A DNA stretch of 64,000 nucleotides from CAYUZU01 sp964448675 (GTDB taxonomy: Bacteria; Planctomycetota; Phycisphaerae; UBA1845; Fen-1342). The stretch is taken from NCBI GenBank assembly GCA_964448675.1, contig CAYUZU010000001.1:124001-188000 (forward strand). Direction: 5' to 3'. A program made the position numbers and the translations under genes. The notes below the pieces were generated by a model, which worked only from the letters and a program-made list of their open reading frames with translations, ran no database searches and was not told where the DNA came from. Below, in pieces: positions 1-8,127 of this stretch (its first letter is position 1; every line of letters begins with the position of its first letter).

Positions 1-447
1 GCCGACGCAGGGGACCGGCGCGAAGCTCGCCGAAGTGAAGTTGGCGTTGAACGCCGCACACCAGACCGAGATCGCGTTGTAATCCGCCATCGTCATCGGC
101 GGCGGCACGCTCAGCGTCAACGAGGCGTCGACGTACTCCTGATCGAGCATCGGCGGCACCTCCCAGCCGTTGATGAACGACTGCTGGGTGTTGTCCTCGC
201 CGAGGTAGAAGTAGACCGCCGGCGCGGTGCCGTCGTAGTAGAAGTGCTCGACCTGGAGGGTGGACTCATCGACGATCGTGATGATGCCGTCAGTGGCGTG
301 GGTGCCCGGCGGCAGGTCCGCGACCCAGCCGGTCTTGTAGAAGTCCGCGCTGGCCTGCGGGGCGGCGGCCAGGCCCAGCACGAGGCTGGTCGTCAGGCAG
401 GCGGCCCATCCGATGATCCGTTTTTGAAGTAGCTGCTTGCTCGCCAT
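1..447 (-). CDS. Secreted DM13-domain protein (partial, runs off the left edge)
   Basis: 149 codons are visible; the C-terminus lies outside the window. The ATG is preceded by a GAGAGGAA ribosome-binding site. Residues 1-34 form a signal peptide: basic start, hydrophobic stretch, then AAAPQASA before the likely cut. From about residue 50 the protein follows the DM13 pattern: GIITIVDESTLQVEHF, then PAVYFYLG, then NAISVWCAAFNANF with the cysteine that the family conserves. DM13 domains are proposed to take part in extracytoplasmic electron transfer through that cysteine; the role here is inferred. The following CPVP-like end may continue into a sorting tag outside the window. It lies downstream of, and in the same direction as, the sigma/anti-sigma pair, but a 184-bp gap suggests its own promoter. 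Confidence 0.8.
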   Translation of the reverse strand, partial: MASKQLLQKRIIGWAACLTTSLVLGLAAAPQASADFYKTGWVADLPPGTHATDGIITIVDESTLQVEHFYYDGTAPAVYFYLGEDNTQQSFINGWEVPPMLDQEYVDASLTLSVPPPMTMADYNAISVWCAAFNANFTSASFAPVPCVG

Positions 448-631
448 CGTAAATTCCTCTCATCCTTGAAGCTGGCTTGGGCGGCGAGCGCCGACGCGGT
501 GCTGCCGCAGAAACCACGGCCCGTATTTGCTCCATTGGTCGGAGCGTAGCGGCGCGCCTGACATGAATCAGTATTATTTCGGTGTTATTTACGCTGGGCC
601 GGCAAGCGTGCGCCGGGAATGTATCGTGTAA

Positions 632-919
632 CTACTGATTGTGGATAGCGTCACGAATTCTGCTCCGGGCGGCGTCCGAAAGCGCGGGGCCGGGGGCCGA
701 CAGCGGGGCGGCGATGTGCTCTCTGGCGCGGCGCAGGGCGGCCCGCAGCAAGTGGAGGTGCTTCTCGTACCGCCGACAGGCCCGGCAATACACCGTGTGA
801 AACCGATAGGCGAAGCGCAGCGACCGCGGCAGGTCGCGATCCAGCGACTGCGAGATCAGCCCGCTCATGTCCTCACACGGGGCGTTCAGGATTCGGAAAA
901 ACTCGATCAAACGCTTCAT
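632..919 (-). CDS. Putative zinc-binding anti-sigma factor
   Basis: A 95-residue protein starting 4 bp after the stop of the ECF sigma gene, so the two are almost certainly translated together. It contains HTVYCRAC, the H-x3-C-x2-C zinc motif of the ZAS (zf-HC2) anti-sigma domain, plus an upstream Cys at residue 15 that can act as the fourth ligand. No membrane helix is visible, so this is a soluble ZAS protein, a type often linked to redox or metal sensing. Binding to the neighbouring sigma factor is inferred from family and position. The C-terminal 25 residues are Ala/Pro/Arg rich and probably disordered. Confidence 0.75.
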   Translation of the reverse strand: MKRLIEFFRILNAPCEDMSGLISQSLDRDLPRSLRFAYRFHTVYCRACRRYEKHLHLLRAALRRAREHIAAPLSAPGPALSDAARSRIRDAIHNQ

Positions 920-923
920 CAGG

Positions 924-1514
924 TCACTGCGCCTTGGGTGCGAACCAGTTCCCCTCCAGGCACTTCCGTAACCGCGACCGGGCGCGGTGCAGAATGGTCC
1001 AAAGGTTAGTCGCCGTAACGCCTAACAGCTTGCAGATTTCGTCACTTTCCAGGTCGTCCATTTCCCGCCCCACGAACGCGAATCGCAGCCGCGGCGGCAG
1101 CAGTGACAGGCAGCGAGCCAGCACGTTCCAGAATTCCTGCTCTTCAAACGCTTTTTCAGGGTGGCGGCCCCATTTCGGCACTTTGCCCTGCCAGAGGCCC
1201 TTGGCGTTGAAGTGCTCGGAGACGAAGCTGCTGGACGCGTTCAGGTCGACCTCGGCCCCGTGTCGCGTCGACTGGCGGATGTGATCGACGACTTTTCGTT
1301 TCAGAATCCCGATCAGCCAGGTTCGCTCGCTGGAGCGCCCCGCGAACCGGGCGTAGCCCTGCAGGGCTGCCACGAGCGTGTCCTGGACGAGATCCTCCGC
1401 CACGCTGGCGTCGCCCGCGTGCAGCAGTGCGTAGCGGTAGAGGGCATCCCCGTGCTCGCTGAGCCACGCGTCGGGGTTCGGCTGGCTGGGCGCGCCCGGT
1501 TCGCCGGCAGACAT
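924..1514 (-). CDS. RNA polymerase sigma factor, ECF subfamily
   Basis: A 196-residue ECF sigma factor. Region 2 spans roughly residues 18-90 (ALYRYALLHAGDASVAEDLV, then TWLIGILKRKVVDHIRQ), and region 4 roughly 125-190 (LARCLSLLPPRLRFAFVGRE, then the helix-turn-helix SDEICKLLGVTATNLWTILH). Between them is a long linker. ECF factors direct RNA polymerase to extracytoplasmic-stress promoters and are usually held inactive by an anti-sigma factor; here the candidate follows after 4 bp. The region 4 turn ending in NLWTILHRARSRLRKCLE is typical of the short ECF groups common in Gram-negative bacteria. The regulon cannot be told from the window. Confidence 0.93.
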   Translation of the reverse strand: MSAGEPGAPSQPNPDAWLSEHGDALYRYALLHAGDASVAEDLVQDTLVAALQGYARFAGRSSERTWLIGILKRKVVDHIRQSTRHGAEVDLNASSSFVSEHFNAKGLWQGKVPKWGRHPEKAFEEQEFWNVLARCLSLLPPRLRFAFVGREMDDLESDEICKLLGVTATNLWTILHRARSRLRKCLEGNWFAPKAQ

Positions 1515-1633
1515 GCGGGTTCCCTGTAGCAGGCAACAGGCCTCGAACGACGGCCGTATTCTACGGGATCACGGGGGATGGTGCAGCCCCGAAACACGGC
1601 GTCGCCAGGATAGGTCGAGCCGCGGGCGTGCCC

Positions 1634-2206
1634 CTAGTCGATCTCGACGTCGCGGATCACCTCGAAGTCGACGCGAAAGCCGCCCGGCGCCGCGGGGTCT
1701 TCGACGAACGTGAACACGAGCCGGTCGGCACAGCTGTAATCGACGCCGAGCAGGACTTCGCGGCCTTCGGCGGTGCCGGCGGTGGGGAGGTCGGCGGCCT
1801 CGGAATCCGTTGGGGCGGACGAGAAGCGTACCTGCGCACCGAAGGCGTTGGCGTCGAAGTCGTCCGCATCGTCCGCATCGGTATCCAAGGCGCGCTTGAC
1901 GAGCTTCTCGGTGCCGACGGCAGCGTTGCGGCGGCAGGCCAGCGAGAAAACGCCACTGGTCGAGTTTCCGGCCAGCCGGAGAAAGTCTAACTGGATCGGG
2001 CCGGGACCGAGGCGGTCCCACGCGTCCCAGGTGCCGACGGTGAAGATTGCCCGGTGCGGCGTGCTGTTGATGAAGACCATGGACACGTTGCCGGCGCGCT
2101 CCTTTGTCTGGTTGAGGTAGACCTCGCCCAAGCAAGCCCAGACAAGCGGCAGGAGCGCGGCGCTCATGCCCCAAACCAGTCGGATCTTCCAGGTCTTCGA
2201 TCGCAT
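1634..2206 (-). CDS. Exported protein of unknown function
   Basis: 190 residues from an ATG with GAGGAG 6 bp upstream; a GTG two codons earlier is a weaker alternative start. Residues 1-25 hold a basic end and a hydrophobic core ending LVWAC, which resembles a lipobox but has Trp at the -2 position, so lipidation is uncertain. The rest has no family I recognise. Visible features are a short Asp-rich stretch around residues 98-106 (DTDADDADDFD), cysteines at LACRR and YSCAD that could pair, and a beta-rich C-terminus ending FEVIRDVEID. It is divergent from the Ig-repeat protein that starts at 2513 and shares a 300-bp upstream region with it. Confidence 0.65.
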   Translation of the reverse strand: MRSKTWKIRLVWGMSAALLPLVWACLGEVYLNQTKERAGNVSMVFINSTPHRAIFTVGTWDAWDRLGPGPIQLDFLRLAGNSTSGVFSLACRRNAAVGTEKLVKRALDTDADDADDFDANAFGAQVRFSSAPTDSEAADLPTAGTAEGREVLLGVDYSCADRLVFTFVEDPAAPGGFRVDFEVIRDVEID

Positions 2207-2512
2207 CAGCACTCCTCATGGTTGCGCGCCGGCGCCCGTGCCGAATCGGACGAGGCGGCTATCGGTACCTATCGGCAGCCGGCGGCCGCGCAATGATAGC
2301 TCACGGCGCCTGCCGCGGGCAACGGGGCTCGCGGCCCCCATCCGTGGCCGCTTGACCGCACGCTGGGGTATCGAATAATGCAGGGGAACGGGTGTCAGTG
2401 GCAAGGACTGCCCGCCGAGGCAGCGTGTGCGGCCCGGTTACGTGCCGGTGCCGGATGTGCCGATAGGCTTATCGGGCCCTGCTGACACCGACCCGGATCA
2501 GAGGTATAGCCG
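2207..2512. promoter_or_regulatory. Divergent upstream region with four TATCGG-type motifs
   Basis: This 306-bp gap separates two divergent exported-protein genes. CTATCGG occurs at 2259-2265 and again at 2269-2275, one helical turn (10 bp) apart. At 2460-2475 CCGATA and TATCGG form an inverted repeat with a 4-bp spacer. The recurrence of the same hexamer in direct and inverted form suggests a protein-binding site, for example for a response regulator, but no regulator is identified. Confidence 0.35.
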
Positions 2513-4024
2513 ATGTCGCGGAAACTCGTATTGGTCGTTCTCGCGTTGGGTGGCCTGGTGGCGGGCGGGACATGCATTCCCGCCGGCGGCGTGGACGGGG
2601 AGGAGGACGGGGCCCTGGCGCGCGCCGAGAAGTTGGCGGTCGCGATCCAGACCGTGCTGGCGGATGAGACGGTGGCCGCGGGGGATCCCGTCGACATCGA
2701 GTGGACCGCGGGGAATCTCACGGGTCAGCCGGCGACGGTGACGCTGCTGGTCGAGTCGCGGACCGACCTCACGACCACCGTGCTGACGACGACGACGTTT
2801 GACGGGACCGGCGAGGGCGGCGACTACGAGTGGATCACCAGCGACTTCTCCGGGGCTTACGCCATCATCGCCCGCATCACCGCCGGCGACGACGCGCAGG
2901 AAGACCAGGCGGAGGGTATTATCACGGTCGACCCGCCGCCGACATTCAGCTTCACCGCACCGACGACCGTCGTGAACCTCGATCCGCACGAGACGCCACT
3001 TATTCCGGTCACCATTTCGTGGGTTGCGGGCGACACCGACGGTACGGCGGAGATCGGCATTGATACCGACGCTGATCACGGTGCCGGGGCGGGCGACGAC
3101 GAGGACAAGCAGGAGGACCGCAACGAGACGATCATTCACACGTTCACGCTGGCCGATCCGGCCGAGCCGAACTCGATCGAGTGGGACGGCACCGACGACA
3201 GCGGTAACATTGTCCCGGCCGGCACGTACTACATCTACGCGATCGCGCGCGACGGCGTGAACGCGGATGTACTGGCCGAAGCCGAGGGATTCGTGGTGGT
3301 CGCCGAAGCGCCGGAGGAGGAGGAGGAAGAGACGGGCGTGGTTATCGCCCAGCCCGAGGAAGACGCCGAGTTTCTGGTAGGGGGCGATCCGCTGGAGATC
3401 GAGTATCGGCTCAACAACAGCAGCAGCGACGCGCTGGTGGACATCAAGATCGACCCCGATGACAACCACCGCAACGGCAACGAGATCACGATCCTCGAAC
3501 AGCAGTTCGTGGAAAAGGACACCGACCCGGACATCTTCGAGTGGAACGGCGACGACGCCGACGGCAACGCGGTCGACGACGGCATCTACCGCATCTTCCT
3601 GGCGGTCTCGTACGGGGCGGGCACGCCGCAGACCCACGAGGCCGACGCGCTGGTGTTCCGCCGGTCGGCCGAGGACAAGCCGCTGATCGCCCTGCTCAAA
3701 CCCAACTCGGTGCAGAACGTCGAGCCGGGTGATTACGTCTCGATCGAATGGCGCGACGATGACCCGGACGGGGAGGCCAAGATCTGGATCGAGATCGATG
3801 ACGACGGCGTGCCCGGCGGCGCGGCCACCGAGATTCTCAGCGGCCGCAACGCCTCCGGCGACGGTGTCGAGGACACGTACAACTGGCAGGTGCCCTCGTT
3901 GGCAACGGTACCGGCGGACACGTATTACTTGATCGTTTACATCGACGCCGATGACGATGGGACAGCCGAGCACTCCTCCTCATCGACCGCGGCCGTCGTG
4001 GTCGAGGATCCCGCAGCTGATTAG
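2513..4024 (+). CDS. Secreted protein with repeated FlgD/Ig-like domains
   Basis: 503 residues. A signal sequence (MSRKLVLVVLALGGLVAGG) leads to a Cys at residue 21 that could be a lipid anchor, although Thr at -1 is not canonical. The body is acidic and Asp-rich and contains about four repeats of an Ig-like fold. Their diagnostic segments are FDGTGEGGDYEWITSDFSG, SIEWDGTDDSGNIVPAGTYY and FEWNGDDADGNAVDDGIYRI; the last two match the FlgD Ig-like pattern. A run of Glu residues (EAPEEEEEE) separates repeats 2 and 3. Such proteins are usually structural or adhesive surface proteins. No enzymatic domain is seen. The dense opposite-strand open frame over this gene is a composition shadow. Confidence 0.8.
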   Translation: MSRKLVLVVLALGGLVAGGTCIPAGGVDGEEDGALARAEKLAVAIQTVLADETVAAGDPVDIEWTAGNLTGQPATVTLLVESRTDLTTTVLTTTTFDGTGEGGDYEWITSDFSGAYAIIARITAGDDAQEDQAEGIITVDPPPTFSFTAPTTVVNLDPHETPLIPVTISWVAGDTDGTAEIGIDTDADHGAGAGDDEDKQEDRNETIIHTFTLADPAEPNSIEWDGTDDSGNIVPAGTYYIYAIARDGVNADVLAEAEGFVVVAEAPEEEEEETGVVIAQPEEDAEFLVGGDPLEIEYRLNNSSSDALVDIKIDPDDNHRNGNEITILEQQFVEKDTDPDIFEWNGDDADGNAVDDGIYRIFLAVSYGAGTPQTHEADALVFRRSAEDKPLIALLKPNSVQNVEPGDYVSIEWRDDDPDGEAKIWIEIDDDGVPGGAATEILSGRNASGDGVEDTYNWQVPSLATVPADTYYLIVYIDADDDGTAEHSSSSTAAVVVEDPAAD

Positions 4025-4048
4025 TCTGTGATCATCAAGGAGATTTCG

Positions 4049-4075
4049 GGGCTCTCGTAACCGGTTCGAGAGCCC
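4049..4075. terminator. Hairpin after the Ig-repeat gene
   Basis: GGGCTCTCG and CGAGAGCCC form a perfect 9-bp stem with a 9-base loop, 25 bp after the stop codon. There is no T-tract, so it may act as a factor-assisted terminator or an RNA-stabilising hairpin. Confidence 0.5.
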
Positions 4076-4105
4076 GATGGGGGCAGAAATCGTGAGGTTC
4101 ACTGG

Positions 4106-4134
4106 TTGCTGCAGCTCTTCGGCCGATGTATAGT
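4106..4134 (+). promoter_or_regulatory. Predicted sigma-70-type promoter of feoAB
   Basis: TTGCTG (4106-4111), a 17-bp spacer and TATAGT (4129-4134). The expected transcription start lies near 4141, about 55 bp before feoA and just ahead of the palindrome at 4150. Confidence 0.5.
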
Positions 4135-4149
4135 CAGTAAAACAACTGT

Positions 4150-4166
4150 CAGCGCCACTGGCGCTG
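4150..4166. promoter_or_regulatory. Perfect 17-bp palindrome, candidate operator for feoAB
   Basis: CAGCGCCA, a central C, then TGGCGCTG: an exact 8-bp inverted repeat lying just downstream of the predicted transcription start and 30 bp before feoA. This is a normal place for a repressor site. It does not resemble the AT-rich Fur box or the DtxR/IdeR box, so the regulator is unknown. A hairpin in the mRNA leader is the alternative reading. Confidence 0.45.
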
Positions 4167-4196
4167 TGGCCAGATTGTCTGCGATGAGGTGCGTAT

Positions 4197-4421
4197 ATGT
4201 CACTCGCGGCTGCGACTGGCGGCGAACGTTTGCGTGTCACCGCCGTGCGATCCGGCAGTCCGATTTGCTTCCGGCTGATGGAGATGGGACTGATCGAAGG
4301 TGCAGAAGTCGAGGTTCTGCGGCGGGCGCCGCTGGGCGACCCGATGCACGTGCGCGTGGGTGATTACGAACTGTCACTGCGTGCCAGCGATGCCCGGCTG
4401 ATTGACGTCGACACCATCTGA
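4197..4421 (+). CDS. feoA: FeoA, SH3-like ferrous iron transport accessory protein
   Basis: 74 residues, the usual FeoA size, starting at ATG with GAGGTG upstream. The family fold is visible as LRVTAVRSGSPICFRLMEMG, then LIEGAEVEVLRRAPLGDPMH and VRVGDYELSLRASDARLIDV. FeoA is a small cytosolic SH3-like protein that supports FeoB-dependent Fe(II) uptake. It is 41 bp upstream of feoB on the same strand, and no FeoC is present, as is common outside enterobacteria. Confidence 0.93.
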   Translation: MSLAAATGGERLRVTAVRSGSPICFRLMEMGLIEGAEVEVLRRAPLGDPMHVRVGDYELSLRASDARLIDVDTI

Positions 4422-4462
4422 GTGAAACCACCACACGCCCGGGTCCTCACTGGCATAACTTG

Positions 4463-6649
4463 ATGCATGGTTCATCAACAAGCGCGCCCGGCGACCATGC
4501 CAGCCGGGCCGCGCAGTCGATGGCGCCGGTCACCGTCGCGCTTGTCGGCAACCCCAACACCGGAAAAACCGCTCTTTTCAACGCGCTTACCGGCTATCGG
4601 CGGCACGTGGCGAATTATCCCGGCGTGACGGTCGATGTGGCGCGCGGGCCGATTCGCGGTGGCCACCGGCGGATGGAGCTGCTCGACCTGCCCGGCTCTT
4701 ACAGCCTGGCGGCGGCCTCGCCGGACGAGGCCATCCTGTGCCAGGCGTTGTGTGGTCATCAGCGCGGCCAGCCGAAGCCCGACGCGATCCTGGCCATCGT
4801 GGATGCGTCGAACCTGCAGCGCAATCTCTATCTGCTCAGTCAGTTGTTCGATGCGGAATTGCCGCTGGTGATCGCGCTGAACATGATGGATGTCGCGCGC
4901 GCCCGCGGCATCGAGATCGATATCGAGCGCCTGTCCGAGCGGCTGGGTGTGACAATCGTGCCGACGGTCGCGACCGATCCCAAGACGGTTGCGCCGGTGG
5001 TCGAGGCGCTCGAGCAGGCGATTGCGACGGGGCCGCCCGGCACGCCCGTCGATCTGCCGCCTCTGCTGTGCGAGCAAGCCGAGCGACTGCGCGAGGCGGG
5101 CGGCGGCGACGTGCGGCGCGGGGAGGCGCTGCGCATCCTGGTCGATCGCGACGGGCACGCGGAGAAGCAGTACCTGCGACGGGGTGGTGACGCCGCGTTG
5201 CTGCAGGCGTTGCGCGACGAGCTGGCGGCGAATGACATCGAGCCGGGGCCGGCGGAGGTGCGGGCGCGGTATGCCTGGGTGGGGCGCGTCATCGACGGGG
5301 CCGTGCATCGCGGGTTGCGTCCGGTACGCACCTGGTCCGACCGTCTCGATCGCGTGTTGACGCATCGCGTGGGCGGGGCGGTGATCCTGCTGCTGGTGCT
5401 GTACGGGCTGTTCTACGCGATCTACTCCGGGTCGCGCCCGCTCATGGCGGCCGTCGAACGGGTCTTTGGCGCGGCTGGCAGTGTGGCGACCGTGGTGCTG
5501 CCGGGGGGCATGGCCCAGAGCTTCGTGGTGGACGGGCTGATCGGTGGGGTGGGGGGCGTACTGGCGTTTCTGCCACAGATCCTGATTCTGTTCCTGTTCA
5601 TCGCGATTCTCGAGGACTGCGGCTATCTGTCGCGGGCGGCGTTCATGGTCGATCGCCTGATGCGACCGTTGGGGCTGAGCGGGCGGGCGTTCATCCCGCT
5701 GTTATCGTCGTTCGCCTGCGCGGTGCCGGCGATTCTCGGCACGCGGGCGATTGCCGACCGCCGCGAGCGGTTCATCACGATCCTGATTGCGCCGTTCATG
5801 AGCTGTTCGGCGCGGCTGCCGGTGTATGTGCTGCTCATCGGCGCGTTCGTCCCGGAGAAAACGTGGCTGGGCGGCTGGGTGCGACTTGATGCGCTGGTGA
5901 TGCTGGCGATGTACCTGCTGGGGGCGACGATCGCGATTCCGATCGCGATGATCCTGAAGCGCACCGCGTTCGCCGGGCCGCCGGCGGGCTTTCTGCTCGA
6001 GTTGCCGGGTTACCGCGTGCCGAAGTGGCGCACGGTGTACCAGCGGGTGTACCTGGGCGGGCGCAGCTTCGTCGTGCGGGCGGGCACGGTCATCCTGCTC
6101 GTGAACGTCATCGTGTGGGGGTTGGGCTATTTCCCGCGCAGCGACGCGACGCGGGCCCGGGTGGCGCAGGCGGCGGCGGAGCAGGGCTGGGAGCAGCCGC
6201 GGCTGGAGCGGGAACTGGCGGGGGCCTACCTGCGCTCGAGCTATCTCGGCCGCGCGGGTCGCGCGGTCGAGCCGGTGATCGAGCCGCTCGGGTGGGATTG
6301 GCGCATCGGCGTCGGAGTGGTCGCGTCGTTCCCGGCACGCGAGGTGATCGTCGCCACGCTCGGCACGGTGGCGAACCTGGGCCAGGATACGGAGGCGGGG
6401 GATCCGTCGCTGACCGAGGCGATCCGCAAGATGCGGCGCGAGGATGGCGGCCCGCTGTTCACCTTGCCGGTGGCGCTGTCGGTGATGGTGTTTTTCGCGT
6501 TGTGTGCCCAATGCGGCGCGACACTGGCCGTGATCGGAAAGGAAACCGGTTCGTGGATCTGGCCCGTCGCGTCATTCGTCGGCATGACGACGCTGGCGTA
6601 CGTGGCGGCGTGGGCCGTGTCGGCCGGCGGTCACGCGCTCGGGCTGTAG
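4463..6649 (+). CDS. feoB: FeoB, ferrous iron transporter with N-terminal GTPase
   Basis: 728 residues from the ATG at 4463 (a TTG one codon earlier is also possible). The G-protein domain carries the P-loop GNPNTGKT at residues 29-36, the switch-region HVANYPGVTVDVARG, G3 DLPGSYSL and G4 NMMD. A helical linker follows to about residue 300. The membrane part holds the two FeoB gate repeats, with FACAVPAILGTRAI, CSARLPVYVLLIGAFVP and, near the C-terminus, ALCAQCGATLAVIGKETGSW. It imports Fe(II) across the inner membrane. The order feoA-feoB and the promoter with palindrome upstream suggest metal- or redox-dependent control. Confidence 0.97.
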   Translation: MHGSSTSAPGDHASRAAQSMAPVTVALVGNPNTGKTALFNALTGYRRHVANYPGVTVDVARGPIRGGHRRMELLDLPGSYSLAAASPDEAILCQALCGHQRGQPKPDAILAIVDASNLQRNLYLLSQLFDAELPLVIALNMMDVARARGIEIDIERLSERLGVTIVPTVATDPKTVAPVVEALEQAIATGPPGTPVDLPPLLCEQAERLREAGGGDVRRGEALRILVDRDGHAEKQYLRRGGDAALLQALRDELAANDIEPGPAEVRARYAWVGRVIDGAVHRGLRPVRTWSDRLDRVLTHRVGGAVILLLVLYGLFYAIYSGSRPLMAAVERVFGAAGSVATVVLPGGMAQSFVVDGLIGGVGGVLAFLPQILILFLFIAILEDCGYLSRAAFMVDRLMRPLGLSGRAFIPLLSSFACAVPAILGTRAIADRRERFITILIAPFMSCSARLPVYVLLIGAFVPEKTWLGGWVRLDALVMLAMYLLGATIAIPIAMILKRTAFAGPPAGFLLELPGYRVPKWRTVYQRVYLGGRSFVVRAGTVILLVNVIVWGLGYFPRSDATRARVAQAAAEQGWEQPRLERELAGAYLRSSYLGRAGRAVEPVIEPLGWDWRIGVGVVASFPAREVIVATLGTVANLGQDTEAGDPSLTEAIRKMRREDGGPLFTLPVALSVMVFFALCAQCGATLAVIGKETGSWIWPVASFVGMTTLAYVAAWAVSAGGHALGL

Positions 6650-6683
6650 CGGGGGGGCGGCCGGGTTTCCGGCGCCGGGCGCT

Positions 6684-6713
6684 TTGGCCAATTGCCGCGC
6701 CGGTGGGTACAAT
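6684..6713 (+). promoter_or_regulatory. Predicted promoter of the MCE protein gene
   Basis: TTGGCC (6684-6689), an 18-bp spacer and TACAAT (6708-6713), placing the transcription start about 45 bp before the ATG at 6765. Confidence 0.45.
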
Positions 6714-6764
6714 GCGGCCGCGCTACGCAGGACACCAGGGCCCATCTCCCGCCCAGGATCGCAA

Positions 6765-8114
6765 ATGGCAAGCAAGCAACGCTCGAAAGATCTGGCATTG
6801 GGACTGACGACCATCGTGGTGCTCGTGCTGTTTGCCGGCACCATCGTCTTCCTCTACCCCCTCTTCCAGACGGATGGCTTGAAGATCAAGGTCGTCTTCC
6901 CGCACCAGCAAGGCATGGCCCCGCTCAAGAGCGGCAGCCCCGTGAAGCTCGCCGGCGCCCTCGAGATCGGCTCGGTGGAGCGCGTCTACACCGATCGCAT
7001 GCGCGTGCCGGCGTTCGGCGACGAGGAGACGACGTTCTTCGTCGTCGAGGCCGAGGTCGACCACGATATTCCGCTGCACGGCAATTGCCGGATCACGACC
7101 GACCAGCCGGCGATCGGCGGCAGCGGTTTCGTCTCGATTCTGTATCTCGGCACGCCGGGCGCGGCGTTGGAGCAGCCCATCGCCGGCATGCCGCCCCAGA
7201 GTCTGGCGTCGACGATTGGCGAGCTGTCGCGGCGCCTGCTCGAAAAGGGCGGGATCGTGGACCACATCGACACGGCGCTGGATCCGCAGGCCGAAGGGTC
7301 GGTGATGGCGAAGCTCGTCAAGAGCCTGGACGACATCAACCGCACGACGGAGAAGGTGCGCGAGCAACTCGAGCCGGGCGATGTCGAGAGTGTGCTGGGC
7401 AAGGTGCACCAGATGCTGGATGACCTCAACGCGATGACCGCCGCCCTGAGCGCGCAGATGCAGGCCGGTGACGAGGCCGCGCTGTTGGCCAAGGTGCACG
7501 TGGCGGTGGAGGGGTTGAGCGCGGCGCTGAGCGAGGCGACGGCGATGCTGCAGGAGGATCGTCCGGTCGTGCTCGACACGCTCGTGAGCATGCGCAGCGC
7601 GGCGCGGGCGGTGGACGAGGACATCCTCGGCCGGCTGCGCCAGGAGCTCGATCGCAGCGAGCCGACGTCGGTGATCAGCAAGGTGCATACGGCGATGGAC
7701 CACGTGAACAGCTCGCTGCGCGAGCTCGAGTCGATCACCTCGGAGGCTGAGCGCACAGTCGTGCTCAGCCGGCCGTCGCTGGAGTCCGCGCTGCTGAACT
7801 TCGAACTGATGAGCGAGCAGCTGGCCCTCGCGAGCCAGGAGCTGAAGCTCAATCCGTCGCGGTTGATCTGGGGGCCGGACGAGAAGCGGCGCGAGAAGCT
7901 GATTGTCTTTGAAGCGGCGCGGAGTTTCGCCCAGGCGGCGACCGAGCTGGATCGCGCGACCCACCGGCTGCAGGCGGTGCTGAAGGCCCTGCCGGAGGAC
8001 GGCAAGCCGACCACGGCCGATCTCGCGGAGCTGCGCGCGATTCAGCAGGCGGTGGAGGGCGCGTTCGAGCGGTTCAACGAGGCCGAAGAGGCGCTCTGGA
8101 ACCAGCTGAAATAG
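6765..8114 (+). CDS. MCE (MlaD-type) domain protein with coiled-coil C-terminus
   Basis: 449 residues. The start MASKQRSK is preferred because it directly precedes the single membrane helix (about residues 9-31, LALGLTTIVVLVLFAGTIVF). The MCE domain follows at about 35-150 (GLKIKVVFPHQQGMAPLKSG, then SPVKLAGALEIGSVERVY). From about 160 to the end the protein is a long alpha-helical, coiled-coil region. MCE proteins form hexameric rings that move lipids between inner and outer membrane, normally with an MlaE permease and MlaF ATPase. None of those is encoded nearby, so this looks like an orphan. The FAD oxidoreductase gene begins 13 bp after its stop. Confidence 0.85.
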   Translation: MASKQRSKDLALGLTTIVVLVLFAGTIVFLYPLFQTDGLKIKVVFPHQQGMAPLKSGSPVKLAGALEIGSVERVYTDRMRVPAFGDEETTFFVVEAEVDHDIPLHGNCRITTDQPAIGGSGFVSILYLGTPGAALEQPIAGMPPQSLASTIGELSRRLLEKGGIVDHIDTALDPQAEGSVMAKLVKSLDDINRTTEKVREQLEPGDVESVLGKVHQMLDDLNAMTAALSAQMQAGDEAALLAKVHVAVEGLSAALSEATAMLQEDRPVVLDTLVSMRSAARAVDEDILGRLRQELDRSEPTSVISKVHTAMDHVNSSLRELESITSEAERTVVLSRPSLESALLNFELMSEQLALASQELKLNPSRLIWGPDEKRREKLIVFEAARSFAQAATELDRATHRLQAVLKALPEDGKPTTADLAELRAIQQAVEGAFERFNEAEEALWNQLK

Positions 8115-8127
8115 GTGGGGGGGCAGG

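Noticed and set aside
2498..3973. A 491-codon open frame on the minus strand opposite the Ig-repeat gene
   Set aside because: Its translation is rich in V/D/R with no motif; the plus-strand frame has a signal peptide and clear Ig repeats. GC-rich genes leave long open frames on the other strand.
4049..4075. GGTTCGA-containing stem-loop as a possible tRNA T-arm
   Set aside because: The remaining arms and an acceptor stem cannot be drawn; it is a single hairpin after a gene.
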